A stretch of DNA of 64,000 nucleotides from the NCBI GenBank assembly GCA_965216915.1, contig CBDCGS010000011.1:1488001-1552000 (forward strand). The letters run 5' to 3'. The position numbers were made by a program, and so were the translations under genes. This document shows positions 28,055-36,436 of the stretch, in pieces. Source of the stretch: CBDCGS01 sp965216915 (lineage in GTDB: Bacteria; Pseudomonadota; Alphaproteobacteria; UBA828). The notes beneath the pieces were generated by a model. That model saw nothing but the letters and a program-made list of their open reading frames with translations. It was not told where the DNA came from and searched no databases. Numbering within the stretch: the first letter of the stretch is position 1; every line of letters begins with the position of its first letter.

Positions 28055-28498
28055 ATGCGTGTCAGCAGGTGGGGCGCGGTGCTTGCGGCCGCGGTTCTGG
28101 TCGTCGGGATTGCCATGAGCGCCCCGGCGAAAGCGGCCGAGCCGAAGCGCGTCAAGGTGACCGGCGAAATCATCGATTCGTGGTGCTACCTGAGCGAAAT
28201 CATGTGGGCCTTGGGCTCTGCGCACCATCGCTGCGCGATCTGGTGCGCGCGGGGCGGCGTGCCGGTGGCGATCCTCGGCGAGGATGAGGAGGTCTACGTC
28301 CTACTTCTGGTCGAGGACGACCCCGCGGTGATCGGCAACGAGGCGGTCTTCCGCATCCAGACCAACGAAGTGGTGGTCGAAGGCGATCTCTACGAGCGCG
28401 ATACTGTGAAATACCTCGCCGTGACCAAGATCGTCGAGGATCACGGGATCGTGAATTACACCCACGAAGAGTTCGATATCCAGCCGGGAGGGCTCTAG
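28055..28498 (+). CDS. Secreted Cys-containing protein, paralogue A
   Basis: A 147-residue protein with a signal peptide (about 1-27, ending in APAKAAE). The mature part has VKVTGEIIDSWCYL, then HHRCAIWCARGGVPVAIL and a beta-rich segment through VVVEGDLYERDTVKYLAV. The three Cys and the paired His suggest metal or cofactor binding, but no function is known to me. Its pattern is shared with the next gene, so the two look like diverged tandem copies. ATG 28055 follows AAAGGGAGG. The stop is 3 bases before the next start, so they form an operon. Confidence 0.8.
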   Translation: MRVSRWGAVLAAAVLVVGIAMSAPAKAAEPKRVKVTGEIIDSWCYLSEIMWALGSAHHRCAIWCARGGVPVAILGEDEEVYVLLLVEDDPAVIGNEAVFRIQTNEVVVEGDLYERDTVKYLAVTKIVEDHGIVNYTHEEFDIQPGGL

Positions 28499-28501
28499 GC
28501 C

Positions 28502-29053
28502 ATGCAACGCGGATTGTCATTGAGGATGCGCGCGGGGCTCGTGGCCATCGCGCTGGCCGGTGCGATGCTGATGACCCAGGTGGCGGCCGCCGCCAATAGC
28601 TGGGGTCTGCCTGGCGAGGAGGAGGCCCGCTTCAAGGCCAAGGTCACAGACGTGCTTTGCGTGCTGAGTGGCGATTGCCCCGAAGATTGTGGCGGCGGCC
28701 AGCGCTTGCTCGGCCTCCTCAAGGAGGACGGCGAGCTCGTCCTGCCCATCAAGAACGCCGGGCCTTTCACCGGCGCCACCAATGACTTGATCCCGTTTTG
28801 CAATCAGGTGGTGACGGTGGACGGGCTTTTCACCGTGAACTACGGGGTCAAGAGCTTCGCCGTGCAGTTCGTGATGCCGGAAGGCGGCAAGTGGCGCGGG
28901 GCCAACGCCTTCGTCAAGGAGTGGGCGGCGGAGCGCAGCCTGACCGCGAAGGATAAGAAAGCGCGCGGATGGTTCCGCAACGACGAGGCGATCCAGCAGC
29001 TCATCGAAGAGCAGGGCGTGCTCGGACTGAAAGACAAGGGCATCACACCTTAG
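28502..29053 (+). CDS. Secreted Cys-containing protein, paralogue B
   Basis: A 183-residue exported protein with a signal peptide (about 1-31, ending QVAAAAN). The mature part contains AKVTDVLCVLSGDCPEDCGG, then LLGLLKEDGELVLPI and VVTVDGLFTVNYGVKSFAV. These align in order with KVTGEIIDSWCYL, VAILGEDEEVYVLLL and VVVEGDLYERDTVKYLAV of the gene before. It has an extra C-terminal helical tail of about 50 residues. Function is unknown; a periplasmic OB-like binding domain is a guess. The macrodomain gene starts 21 bases downstream. Confidence 0.8.
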   Translation: MQRGLSLRMRAGLVAIALAGAMLMTQVAAAANSWGLPGEEEARFKAKVTDVLCVLSGDCPEDCGGGQRLLGLLKEDGELVLPIKNAGPFTGATNDLIPFCNQVVTVDGLFTVNYGVKSFAVQFVMPEGGKWRGANAFVKEWAAERSLTAKDKKARGWFRNDEAIQQLIEEQGVLGLKDKGITP

Positions 29054-29074
29054 ATCGGCCTGCGGAGCCCGATC

Positions 29075-29581
29075 GTGGCGACAATCACCGCGATCGAAGG
29101 AGACATCAACGAGCAAGCGGTCGACGCCATCGTCAACGCGGCGAACGAGAGCTTGCTCGGTGGTGGCGGCGTCGACGGCGCGATTCATCGTGCGGCGGGT
29201 CCTGCCTTGCTTGAGGAATGTCGTGGCCTTGGCGGCTGCCGGACGGGCGATGCCAAGATCACCAACGGCTACGGCTTGCCGGCGCGCTTCGTGATCCACG
29301 CGGTGGGGCCCGTGTGGAGTGGCGGCGACCACGACGAGTCCCGGTTGCTCGCCTCGTGCTACCAGCGCGTGATCGAGGTTGCCGCGGAGAACGACGTGCG
29401 TTCGATCGCCTTTCCGGCGATCAGCACGGGCGCTTATGGCTTTCCGATGGGGCGCGCCACGCGCATCGCGACCGACACGGTGCGCGCGGTGCTGGCGCAC
29501 CGGGGCACCGTTGCGTCCGTGGTGTTTGTCTGTTTCGGCACCGAGGCTCATCGCCTCTACCAGGAGCACTTGAGTGCCTGA
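29075..29581 (+). CDS. Macrodomain protein, O-acetyl-ADP-ribose deacetylase type
   Basis: A 168-residue single macrodomain starting at GTG 29075. Hallmarks of the MacroD/YmdB class are AIVNAANESLLGGGGVDGAIH, GDAKITNGYGLPARFVIHAVGP in pieces, and AFPAISTGAYGFP. Members bind ADP-ribose and remove acetyl from O-acetyl-ADP-ribose or mono-ADP-ribose from proteins. The adjoining Nudix gene overlaps its 3' end by 8 bases and would use the released ADP-ribose, so the pair reads as a small ADP-ribose salvage module. Confidence 0.93.
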   Translation: MATITAIEGDINEQAVDAIVNAANESLLGGGGVDGAIHRAAGPALLEECRGLGGCRTGDAKITNGYGLPARFVIHAVGPVWSGGDHDESRLLASCYQRVIEVAAENDVRSIAFPAISTGAYGFPMGRATRIATDTVRAVLAHRGTVASVVFVCFGTEAHRLYQEHLSA

Positions 29582-30179
29582 ACCGCGCGGCTTCGAGGTG
29601 CTTGCCCGCGAGACGGCGTTTCGCGGCTATTTCCGCATCACCCGCTACACGGTCCGGCATACACGGTTCGCCGGCGGCTGGAGCGCGCCCCTCACCCGCG
29701 AGGTCTTCGAACGCGGCCACGCCGCCCTCGTTCTTCCCTACGATCCCGTGCGCGACGCCGTCGTCCTGATCGAGCAATTCCGCGCAGGCGCCATCGATGC
29801 GCCCGGCGGCGCGTGGTTGCTGGAGCCCGTCGCCGGCATGATCGAAGAGGGCGAGAGCCCGCAGGACGTCGCGCGCCGCGAGGCCATCGAGGAAGCGGGG
29901 CTCGCGATTGGCGAGCTGTTCCCGATCGCCGATTGCTTGGTGAGCCCCGGCGGCACGAGCGAGCGCCACATTCTCTTTTGCGGGCGTATCGACGCGGCGG
30001 ATGCGGGCGGTTTGTTCGGCCTCGCGGAAGAGGGCGAGGACATCCGCGCGCAGGTGCTAGACTTCGCGGATGCCATGGCGCTGGTCGAGCAGTCCAAGAC
30101 GTGCGCCGCAAGCCTTCTGATCGCGCTACAGTGGCTTGCGCTGAACCGCACGCGCGTGCGCGCGCGCTGGAGCGGCTAG
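29574..30179 (+). CDS. Nudix hydrolase, ADP-ribose pyrophosphatase type
   Basis: A 201-residue NudF/ADPRase-like protein. The Nudix box is complete: G-x5-E-x7-REUxEExGU is matched by GMIEEGESPQDVARREAIEEAGL, read in two halves at about residues 86-108. VRHTRFAGGWSAPLTREV and LIEQFRAGA precede it as in ADP-ribose pyrophosphatases, which yield AMP and ribose 5-phosphate. The GTG start overlaps the macrodomain gene end, suggesting translational coupling. It is followed 25 bases later by the GmhB-like gene. Confidence 0.92.
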   Translation: MPEPRGFEVLARETAFRGYFRITRYTVRHTRFAGGWSAPLTREVFERGHAALVLPYDPVRDAVVLIEQFRAGAIDAPGGAWLLEPVAGMIEEGESPQDVARREAIEEAGLAIGELFPIADCLVSPGGTSERHILFCGRIDAADAGGLFGLAEEGEDIRAQVLDFADAMALVEQSKTCAASLLIALQWLALNRTRVRARWSG

Positions 30180-30204
30180 CCGCGGCCGGCACCGGCGCGG
30201 GGCC

Positions 30205-30837
30205 GTGACCGGCTTTCCTCTGGATTCGACGGGCATGTGGCGCGAGCTGCGCGGGGGTGCGGCGCGCGTGCGCGCCCCGGCGTTGTTCGTCGATCGCGAT
30301 GGCACGCTGATCGAGCTGGTCGACTATTTGAGCCGCCCGGAGGAGGTCGTACCGATCCCTGGGGCGTTCGAAGCCATCGCGCGCGCGCGGCGTCGGGGCT
30401 TTCGTGTCGTGATGGTGACCAATCAATCCGGAATCCGCCGTGGCCTGTTCGGCTGGGAGGCATTTGACGCGGTTCAGCGCCGGGTGCATGCGCTGATGGA
30501 CGCGGCGGGCGCAGGGTGCGATGCGGTCTATGCCTGCCCCGCGCTCCCGGGCGATGACGCGCCATGCCGCAAGCCGAATCCTGGTATGCTGCAGGCCGCG
30601 GCGGCGGACCTCGCGATCGATCTAGCGCGAAGCTGGGTGGTCGGAGATTCGGCGCACGACCTCGAGGCCGGTGCGCGCGCCGGCCTCGAGGTCGGTTGGC
30701 TGGTGCCGACGGGTCATGGCGAACGAGACGCTGCGTCCGCTGCGCGGCTCGCCTCGGCGTCGTTTCGCGCAACGATCGGCCGGCCGATCGCCGCGCTCGG
30801 CGCCGTGCTGGATGACAACGGGGGAGAGCGAGAATGA
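30205..30837 (+). CDS. gmhB: D-glycero-manno-heptose 1,7-bisphosphate 7-phosphatase-like HAD protein
   Basis: A 210-residue HAD phosphatase starting at GTG 30205. ALFVDRDGTL has the catalytic Asp pair; VTNQSGIRRGLFGW, CRKPNPGML and VVGDSAHDLEAGARAGL are GmhB-type motifs. CPALPGDDAPCRKPNP retains Cys residues near the position of the GmhB zinc loop. The enzyme removes the 7-phosphate from heptose bisphosphate on the way to ADP-heptose or GDP-heptose. It overlaps the SIS-domain gene by 4 bases, which supports the heptose role. Histidinol-phosphatase-type activity is a less likely alternative. Confidence 0.87.
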   Translation: MTGFPLDSTGMWRELRGGAARVRAPALFVDRDGTLIELVDYLSRPEEVVPIPGAFEAIARARRRGFRVVMVTNQSGIRRGLFGWEAFDAVQRRVHALMDAAGAGCDAVYACPALPGDDAPCRKPNPGMLQAAAADLAIDLARSWVVGDSAHDLEAGARAGLEVGWLVPTGHGERDAASAARLASASFRATIGRPIAALGAVLDDNGGERE

Positions 30838-31454
30838 CCTTTCCGGAGGCACCCTACGCCTCGATCGGACCATACTGCGACGACTACCTGTCGCAGGTGG
30901 CACGCGCGGGGGCCTCGATCGATCGCGCGGTCTTGGCGCGGGTCGGCGAGAGCTTGGCCGACGCGTTCGCGCGCGGCGCCTGGCTTTTCGTCTGCGGCAA
31001 TGGCGGCTCGGCGGCGATCGCCAACCATCTGCTCTGCGACGTCGCCAAGGGTGTGCAGACCGACACCGACGTGCTGCCGCGCGTGGTCAGCCTGAGCGCG
31101 AATCTCGAGCTGATCACGGCGATCGCCAACGACATCGCCTTCGAGGAGTGCTTCGTCTACCAACTTCGCACGGCGGCGCGCCCGGGCGACCTCCTGCTCA
31201 CGATCAGCGCGTCCGGCGATTCCGAGAACATCGTGCGTGCGGTCGCATGGGCCCGCGACAACGAGGTGGAAAGCATCGCGTTGACGGGCTTCGCCGGCGG
31301 CCGCTCAGCCTCGCTCGCGACCCACAACCTGCACGTCGAGGGCGACAATTACGGCGTGATCGAGGACACCCACCAGTCGATCATGCACATCCTCTCGCAA
31401 TATCTCCGCCAGGCCCGCATGGCCGCCGAGCTGATCGCCGCGCGAAAGTTCTAA
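30834..31454 (+). CDS. gmhA: SIS-domain phosphoheptose isomerase-like protein
   Basis: A 206-residue SIS protein of the GmhA type, which converts sedoheptulose 7-phosphate to heptose 7-phosphate. LFVCGNGGSAAIANHLLCDV and LLLTISASGDSENIVRA are the sugar-phosphate sites and IEDTHQSIMHIL the C-terminal helix. Compared with E. coli GmhA, the zinc-site positions appear partly changed (Asp for Glu after the conserved His; Glu for Gln in the last helix), so metal use may differ. The start overlaps gmhB as ATGA. Confidence 0.85.
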   Translation: MTFPEAPYASIGPYCDDYLSQVARAGASIDRAVLARVGESLADAFARGAWLFVCGNGGSAAIANHLLCDVAKGVQTDTDVLPRVVSLSANLELITAIANDIAFEECFVYQLRTAARPGDLLLTISASGDSENIVRAVAWARDNEVESIALTGFAGGRSASLATHNLHVEGDNYGVIEDTHQSIMHILSQYLRQARMAAELIAARKF

Positions 31455-31465
31455 AGGTGCCTGCG

Positions 31466-31897
31466 ATGACGCGCGAGGATTACATCAGGCTCGTCGAGGA
31501 AGACTATTTCGGCTACGTGGTGCGGCCCGATCTCGCCAAGATCCTCGCCTGCTTCACCGACGACGCGACGATCACGATCTATCACGGCGACGATCCCGCC
31601 GCGGTCTTCCGCGCCGCGCCGGGCGCCGGCGAAGCGCCGCTGCGTGCCTATTTCGACTTCGTGTTCGAGACCTACACGGTCGACGGCTACAGCAACTTCA
31701 GGCACTTCGTCGATCCCGCCGCCGACGCCATCGCGAGCATGTTCGATGTCACGCTGACACCGAAGCCCGGCTCCGAACCGGCGCGCGCCGGTCACGGCAC
31801 CGAGACCCTGCACAACTGCAATTTCTTTCAGTGCTCGCGCGGGCGCTTTCGGGACGTCGTGATCTACTACGCGAATCCGGCAGAGCGATCGTCTTAG
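31466..31897 (+). CDS. SnoaL-like domain protein
   Basis: A 143-residue NTF2-like cone-fold protein; YVVRPDLAKILACFTDDATITIYHG and LRAYFDFVFETYTVDGYSNF, read in pieces, fit the SnoaL-like family. Members bind or transform small molecules, but sequence does not define the ligand. It starts 11 bases after the gmhA-like stop. An in-frame GTG at 31457 is an alternative start. It converges with the DUF4242 gene and only 2 bases separate the stops. Confidence 0.72.
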   Translation: MTREDYIRLVEEDYFGYVVRPDLAKILACFTDDATITIYHGDDPAAVFRAAPGAGEAPLRAYFDFVFETYTVDGYSNFRHFVDPAADAIASMFDVTLTPKPGSEPARAGHGTETLHNCNFFQCSRGRFRDVVIYYANPAERSS

Positions 31898-31899
31898 GC

Positions 31900-32175
31900 T
31901 CAGGGCCGTTCCGTCGTCGGATCGATCGTCTTCGTCACCTCGGTGACCTTGGTCGCCGGGAAACCGCTGAGTTCCGCGTGCTTGTGGATAAGCGATTCGT
32001 CCTTCGCGAGGTAGATGCAGAAGGTCTTGTCGCCGGCGACATAAGAGTGGTTCCACTGAATGTCGGGGCCGAGTTCCTTCAGGACCGAATTGGATTTCGC
32101 GGCCGCCGCGCGGAGCTGCTCCCGCTCCAACGTGCCGACCTCCGGAATATCCCGCTCAATGACGAACATGCGCAT
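31900..32175 (-). CDS. DUF4242 family small protein
   Basis: A 91-residue ferredoxin-fold protein of the DUF4242/SCO4226 family. MRMFVIERDIPEVGTL, IQWNHSYVAGDKTFCIYLA and HAELSGFPATKVTEV are typical. A Streptomyces homologue binds nickel; the role here is unknown. It is followed by a gap of 90 bases from the YqaA-like gene on the same strand. Confidence 0.85.
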   Translation of the reverse strand: MRMFVIERDIPEVGTLEREQLRAAAAKSNSVLKELGPDIQWNHSYVAGDKTFCIYLAKDESLIHKHAELSGFPATKVTEVTKTIDPTTERP

Positions 32176-32265
32176 GGCTCGATCTCCTCTGGCGATCGTC
32201 GGTGTCGTGATTTTGCGTGCTGTCGCAAGCTAGGCCAATCGGCGCTGCTGCGCCAGCAAACCGCC

Positions 32266-32847
32266 TCAAACGAGGTAGCGCACGATGAGGACCCCCGCGA
32301 CCAGTAGTACGAGCGCCGCGAGCGTGACCTTGCCGAGATGGCGTTCGATGAAGCCGCGTATCGGCGGCCCGAAATACCAGAGCAGCGCCGCCTCGAGGTA
32401 GAACCGCACGCCCCGCGACAAGAGCGAAGCGACGAAGAAGATGCCAGGGTCGAGCGCGGTGAGCCCGCTCGCAATGGTGATGACCTTGTAGGGGAGGGGT
32501 GTCAGGCCGCCCGCCACCACGATCCACGCGCCCCACTCGTTGTAGTAGCCCTGGAACGACGCGAACTTCTCCTCGTTGCCATAAAGCTCGAGGAGCGGCT
32601 GGCCGATGCCTTCGAAGAGGAAATAGCCGATCGCGTAGCCGCCGAAGCCGCCCGCCACCGAGGCGATGGTGCAGACGCCCGCGATGAGCCAGGCGCGGGC
32701 GCGCTGGGCGAGCACCATCGGGATAAGAAGCACGTCCGGCGGGATCGGGAAGAACGAGCTTTCGATGAACGAGATGCCGGCCAGCGCCCAGAGCGCGTGG
32801 CGTTTGCCGGCCAGCCGAAGGGTCCAATCGTAAAGCCCGCGCAGCAA
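32266..32847 (-). CDS. YqaA family membrane protein (DedA superfamily)
   Basis: A 193-residue inner-membrane protein of the YqaA type. FIESSFFPIPPDVLLIPM in the first third and GGLTPLPYKVITIASGL in the middle are the DedA-superfamily re-entrant loop motifs, flanked by hydrophobic helices. Members are proposed to move lipid carriers or other lipids. TTG at 32847 is taken as start because GGAGAGAG lies 5 bases upstream. It is divergent from the AI-2E transporter across 169 bases. Confidence 0.88.
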   Translation of the reverse strand: MLRGLYDWTLRLAGKRHALWALAGISFIESSFFPIPPDVLLIPMVLAQRARAWLIAGVCTIASVAGGFGGYAIGYFLFEGIGQPLLELYGNEEKFASFQGYYNEWGAWIVVAGGLTPLPYKVITIASGLTALDPGIFFVASLLSRGVRFYLEAALLWYFGPPIRGFIERHLGKVTLAALVLLVAGVLIVRYLV

Positions 32848-33016
32848 ACGCTCTCTCTCCGCTCCCCGCGCGCCCGAATCGCGCGTGCACGCCCTGGTGC
32901 CAGAGCGTGCCGATCAGCGCAAGCCCCGAGCGACGCGGCGGGTCGACGGACGGGATGGACGGACGCCATGCAGGCGCTAAACTGTTGTCGAGTCGAGCCG
33001 AACAACAACCGCGCGT

Positions 33017-34108
33017 ATGACGACTCCGACGCCCTCATCATCACGGTTCCTGTTCTTCGCGACGTCTTTCGGCGTTGCGGCGCTCACCATCTATCTCCTC
33101 GTTTCGGGCCGCGACATCCTCATTCCGATCGCGCTTGCGGTAATGGCCTGGTTTCTGCTCAACGCGGTGGCGACCGCCATCCGGCGCGTCAGGATCGGCG
33201 GCTACCTCATTCCGCGCTGGGCTGCGCTCACGCTCACCGTGATCGGGTTTGTCGCGACCATCCTCGCGGTGGTGGAGCTGGTCAGCGGTAGCTTCGACGG
33301 CGTGCTGGAGGCGGCGCCGAAGTACCAAGAGAACCTTCAGCGCCGCATCGTCGACGGCGCGGCGCTCCTCGGCGTTGAGGCGCCGCCCAACCTGAAGCAA
33401 CTCGCCGAGCGCGTCGACGTGCGCTCCCTCGTCGGCACGCTCGCCGGCACACTCACCGCCATTGCCGGCAATGTCGGGATCATCGTGGTCTATGTGCTCT
33501 TCCTCTTCGTCGAGCAAGGCACGTTCAACAGAAAGCTTTCGGCGTTGTTTCCGGATGAGACGCAAGGCGATTGGGTGCGTCGCATCCTCGGGCACATGAC
33601 CCAGGAGATCCAAAGCTATCTCTGGATCAAGACGCTGGTCAGCATGCTCACTGGCGGTCTCAGCTATGCGGTGCTCGCTGGCGTCGGGGTCGATTTCGCC
33701 GAATTCTGGGCGATCATCATCTTCTTCCTCAACTACATCCCGACGATCGGCTCGCTGCTCGGCATCATCTTTCCGGCGCTGCTCACGCTCGTGCAGTTCG
33801 ACTCGCTCAATGCGTTCTTCATCGTGACACCGTGTCTGGTCGTGATTCAGGTGTTCGTGGGTAACCTGCTCGAGCCCATGCTGATGGGGACCACGCTCAA
33901 CATCAGCCCGTTCGTGACGCTGATCTCGCTCGCCGTATGGGGCAGCATCTGGGGCGTCCCCGGCATGTTCATGTGCGTGCCGATTACGGTGATCGTGATG
34001 ATCGTGTTCGCGCACTTCCCGCGCACGCGGGGAATCTCCATCCTGCTGTCGAGCAATGGACGGGTGTCTTGGGGAGACGATCCGGTGATTCCGCGGCCTG
34101 AGAGGTGA
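33017..34108 (+). CDS. AI-2E family transporter
   Basis: A 363-residue polytopic membrane protein of the AI-2 exporter-like (UPF0118) family. Hydrophobic helices at the N-terminus (ILIPIALAVMAWFLLNAV) are followed by a hydrophilic loop, then FWAIIIFFLNYIPTIGSLLG and GNLLEPMLMGTTLNISPFV, the conserved C-terminal signature. Homologues include TqsA; many members transport Na+/H+ or unknown solutes, so autoinducer export is not implied. The cyclophilin gene follows after 54 bases. Confidence 0.9.
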   Translation: MTTPTPSSSRFLFFATSFGVAALTIYLLVSGRDILIPIALAVMAWFLLNAVATAIRRVRIGGYLIPRWAALTLTVIGFVATILAVVELVSGSFDGVLEAAPKYQENLQRRIVDGAALLGVEAPPNLKQLAERVDVRSLVGTLAGTLTAIAGNVGIIVVYVLFLFVEQGTFNRKLSALFPDETQGDWVRRILGHMTQEIQSYLWIKTLVSMLTGGLSYAVLAGVGVDFAEFWAIIIFFLNYIPTIGSLLGIIFPALLTLVQFDSLNAFFIVTPCLVVIQVFVGNLLEPMLMGTTLNISPFVTLISLAVWGSIWGVPGMFMCVPITVIVMIVFAHFPRTRGISILLSSNGRVSWGDDPVIPRPER

Positions 34109-34162
34109 CACACGCCGCCAAAGCGGCGATGATCGGGGTAACTCGCATGACGGAGACACGCC

Positions 34163-34705
34163 TTGTTGAGAAACCTCGTTGCACTCGCCGCGCTCGGCGC
34201 CGCGCTCACCACCTCCGATGCCAACGCCAACGATCCGGAAAACACGCTCTTTCTCGACCTGAGGGACGGCCGGGTCACCATCGAGATGCGCCCGGACCTC
34301 GCGCCGAACCATGTGGCACGCATCAAGGAACTCGTGCGACAGGGTTTCTACGACGGCCTCACCTTTCACCGGGTGATCGATGGCTTCATGGCGCAGACGG
34401 GAGATCCCCGCGGCGACGGCACCGGCGGTTCCGGCCAAAAATTGGCGGCCGAGTTCACCAAGGAGCCACACGTACGCGGCACGGTCTCGATGGCGCGCGC
34501 GCAAGACCCCGATAGCGGCGACAGCCAGTTCTTCATCGTGTTCGAGGAGGCGCCCTGGCTCGACGGCCAGTACACGGTGTGGGGGCGCGTGGTCGACGGC
34601 ATGGAGCATGTCGACGCGATCAAGCGCGGCGAGGGGCAAAACGGCACGGTCGCCGACCCCGACAAGATCGAACGGCTACGGGTCGCCGCCGACGCCGCGG
34701 AGTGA
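34163..34705 (+). CDS. Peptidyl-prolyl cis-trans isomerase (cyclophilin), exported
   Basis: A 180-residue cyclophilin with an N-terminal signal peptide (about 1-22, ending SDANAND). The domain shows FYDGLTFHRVIDGFMAQTGD, GTGGSGQKLAAEF, DSGDSQFFIVFEEAPWLDG and YTVWGRVVDGM, including the catalytic Arg in FHRV. It should assist folding in the periplasm. TTG 34163 is the best start, as it includes the full signal peptide. It converges with the SDR gene with 1 base between the ends. Confidence 0.92.
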   Translation: MLRNLVALAALGAALTTSDANANDPENTLFLDLRDGRVTIEMRPDLAPNHVARIKELVRQGFYDGLTFHRVIDGFMAQTGDPRGDGTGGSGQKLAAEFTKEPHVRGTVSMARAQDPDSGDSQFFIVFEEAPWLDGQYTVWGRVVDGMEHVDAIKRGEGQNGTVADPDKIERLRVAADAAE

Positions 34706-34706
34706 G

Positions 34707-35486
34707 CTACCAGACGCCGGGATACTGTCCGCCGTCGATCAGAATGTTTTGGCCCGTGATGTAGCCGGCCCGCGCGCCGCAGAGAAAGGCGCATGCCTCG
34801 CCGAGCTCCTCCGGCATGCCGAATCGCTTGACCGGAATGAGTTCGCGCTGTTGCTCGGCGAGCACGTCGGCGTCGATGCCAATTTGCGTGGCGCGCGCGG
34901 TAAGGTTGGCGCGCAGACGGTCCGTGTCGAAACGGCCGGGTAGCAGGTTGTTGATCGTCACGTTTTGAGCGGCGACCTGTGGTGTGACCCCGGCCAGAAA
35001 CGCCGTCAAACCGGCCCGCGCAGCGCTCGACAAGTCAAGCCCCGGCACCGGCGTCATCACAGTGATGGAGGTTATGTTGACGATGCGCCCGAAGCCGCGC
35101 TCCGCCATGCCGTCGACCACGGCGCTGATCAGCTCGATCGGCGTGATCATGTTCATGATCACGCCTTCGATCATCGCCGCACGATCGAGGTCGCGGAAGT
35201 CCTTCGAGGGCGGCCCGCCATTGTTGTTGACGAGAATGTCCGGGGCATCGCACGCCGCGAGCAGACGGGCCTGAACGGACGGCTCCGCGATATCGCCGGG
35301 GACGGTGGTGACGACGACGCCGGTCTCCGCCGCGATCTCCTTTGCGACCGCGTCGAGACGCGCCGCGTCGCGCCCATTGAGCACGAGGTCGACACCGTTG
35401 GCGGCGAGCGACGCTGCGCAGGCGCGCCCGAGCCCCCGGCTCGACGCGCAGACAATCGCACGCTTTCCGACGATTCCGAGATCCAT
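34707..35486 (-). CDS. SDR-family oxidoreductase lacking the usual Tyr-x3-Lys
   Basis: A 259-residue Rossmann-fold protein. CASSRGLGRACAASLAANG at the N-terminus is the nucleotide-binding glycine motif, ILVNNNGGPP the NNAG-like motif, and the C-terminus TGQNILIDGGQYPGVW is normal. At the catalytic position, however, SSAARAGLTAFLAG replaces the usual YxxxK, so neither Tyr nor Lys is present. A recognised branch of FabG-like proteins shares this loss. Ordinary SDR redox chemistry is therefore doubtful. ATG 35486 has GAGGAGGGAG upstream. Confidence 0.87.
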   Translation of the reverse strand: MDLGIVGKRAIVCASSRGLGRACAASLAANGVDLVLNGRDAARLDAVAKEIAAETGVVVTTVPGDIAEPSVQARLLAACDAPDILVNNNGGPPSKDFRDLDRAAMIEGVIMNMITPIELISAVVDGMAERGFGRIVNITSITVMTPVPGLDLSSAARAGLTAFLAGVTPQVAAQNVTINNLLPGRFDTDRLRANLTARATQIGIDADVLAEQQRELIPVKRFGMPEELGEACAFLCGARAGYITGQNILIDGGQYPGVW

Positions 35487-35667
35487 CACTCCCTCCTCGA
35501 TATGTCGACCCCCATGCGCATCGGCTCGATCATACCGGACAAGTCCACGCGTTCGCGCCACCTCATTGGCCTCGTCACAAGCTTGGACTCGTCCCGCGGC
35601 GCCGCATAGGATTTGCCCATGCATCCGCTCGTCGGGGGAGCCAGTCATCACCGGGACCAACCAGGCC

Positions 35668-36408
35668 ATGGGCAAAGATCGGGCCGCGCCAGAAGACTGG
35701 TACGAGACCACGCGCGTCGGCGACGACGTCACCCTGATCGCGGAGCCGTTCATCGACGCCTTCTACCGCTGCAACATCTGGCATGTGCGTGGACGGACGC
35801 GCGACATGCTCGTCGATAGCGGCATGGGCGTCGTCAGCCTGCGCGCGCATGTGCCGCTCGTCAGCGAGCGGCCTTGCGTCGCGGTGGCGAGCCACACCCA
35901 TTTCGACCATATCGGGGCGCATCACGAGTTCGCCGAACGCGCAGTCCACGCGGCCGAGGCGGAGCTTCTCGCCGCGCCGACCCGCGCTGGTACGCTCGTC
36001 GACCCATACGTGACCGATGCGATCTTCACGCGCCTGCCGCCCTTGCCCTATGCCTCGACGGAATATGCGGTGAAGGCGGCGCCGGCGACGCGGCTCGTCG
36101 CGGACGGCGATCGGCTCGATCTCGGCGATCGGCATTTCGAGGTCATCCACACGCCGGGTCATTCGCCCGGAGGAATCGCCCTCTGGGAGGCGGCGACGGG
36201 GATCTTGTTCTCGGGCGATATCGTCTATGACGGACCGCTGATCGAAGACACCTACCATTCCGACGCCGCCGATTACCTAGCCAGCATGACACGCTTGTTC
36301 GATCTTCCGGTGCGCGTCGTGCATGGCGGGCATTTCCCGAGCTATGACGGCGCGCGCCATCGCGCGATCATCCGGGCGTGGCTCGACGCAAGGGAAGCGC
36401 GCGGCTAG
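35668..36408 (+). CDS. MBL-fold metallo-hydrolase
   Basis: A 246-residue metallo-beta-lactamase-fold protein. SHTHFDHIGAHHEF supplies the HxHxDH zinc motif, HTPGHSPGGIALWE the next His, SGDIVYDG the bridging Asp, and VHGGHFPSYD the last His. All zinc ligands are present. The substrate is unknown; lactonase, thioesterase and glyoxalase-type activities all occur in the family. The PPOX-type gene follows after 28 bases on the same strand. Confidence 0.88.
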   Translation: MGKDRAAPEDWYETTRVGDDVTLIAEPFIDAFYRCNIWHVRGRTRDMLVDSGMGVVSLRAHVPLVSERPCVAVASHTHFDHIGAHHEFAERAVHAAEAELLAAPTRAGTLVDPYVTDAIFTRLPPLPYASTEYAVKAAPATRLVADGDRLDLGDRHFEVIHTPGHSPGGIALWEAATGILFSGDIVYDGPLIEDTYHSDAADYLASMTRLFDLPVRVVHGGHFPSYDGARHRAIIRAWLDAREARG

Positions 36409-36436
36409 ATCGGCTCGAACGGGGGAGTTGGGCAGC

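Noticed and set aside
33041..34639. 532-codon leftward frame opposite the AI-2E transporter and cyclophilin
   Set aside because: Its composition is that of a reverse complement (many His, Asp, Arg, Glu), and both opposite genes are clear.
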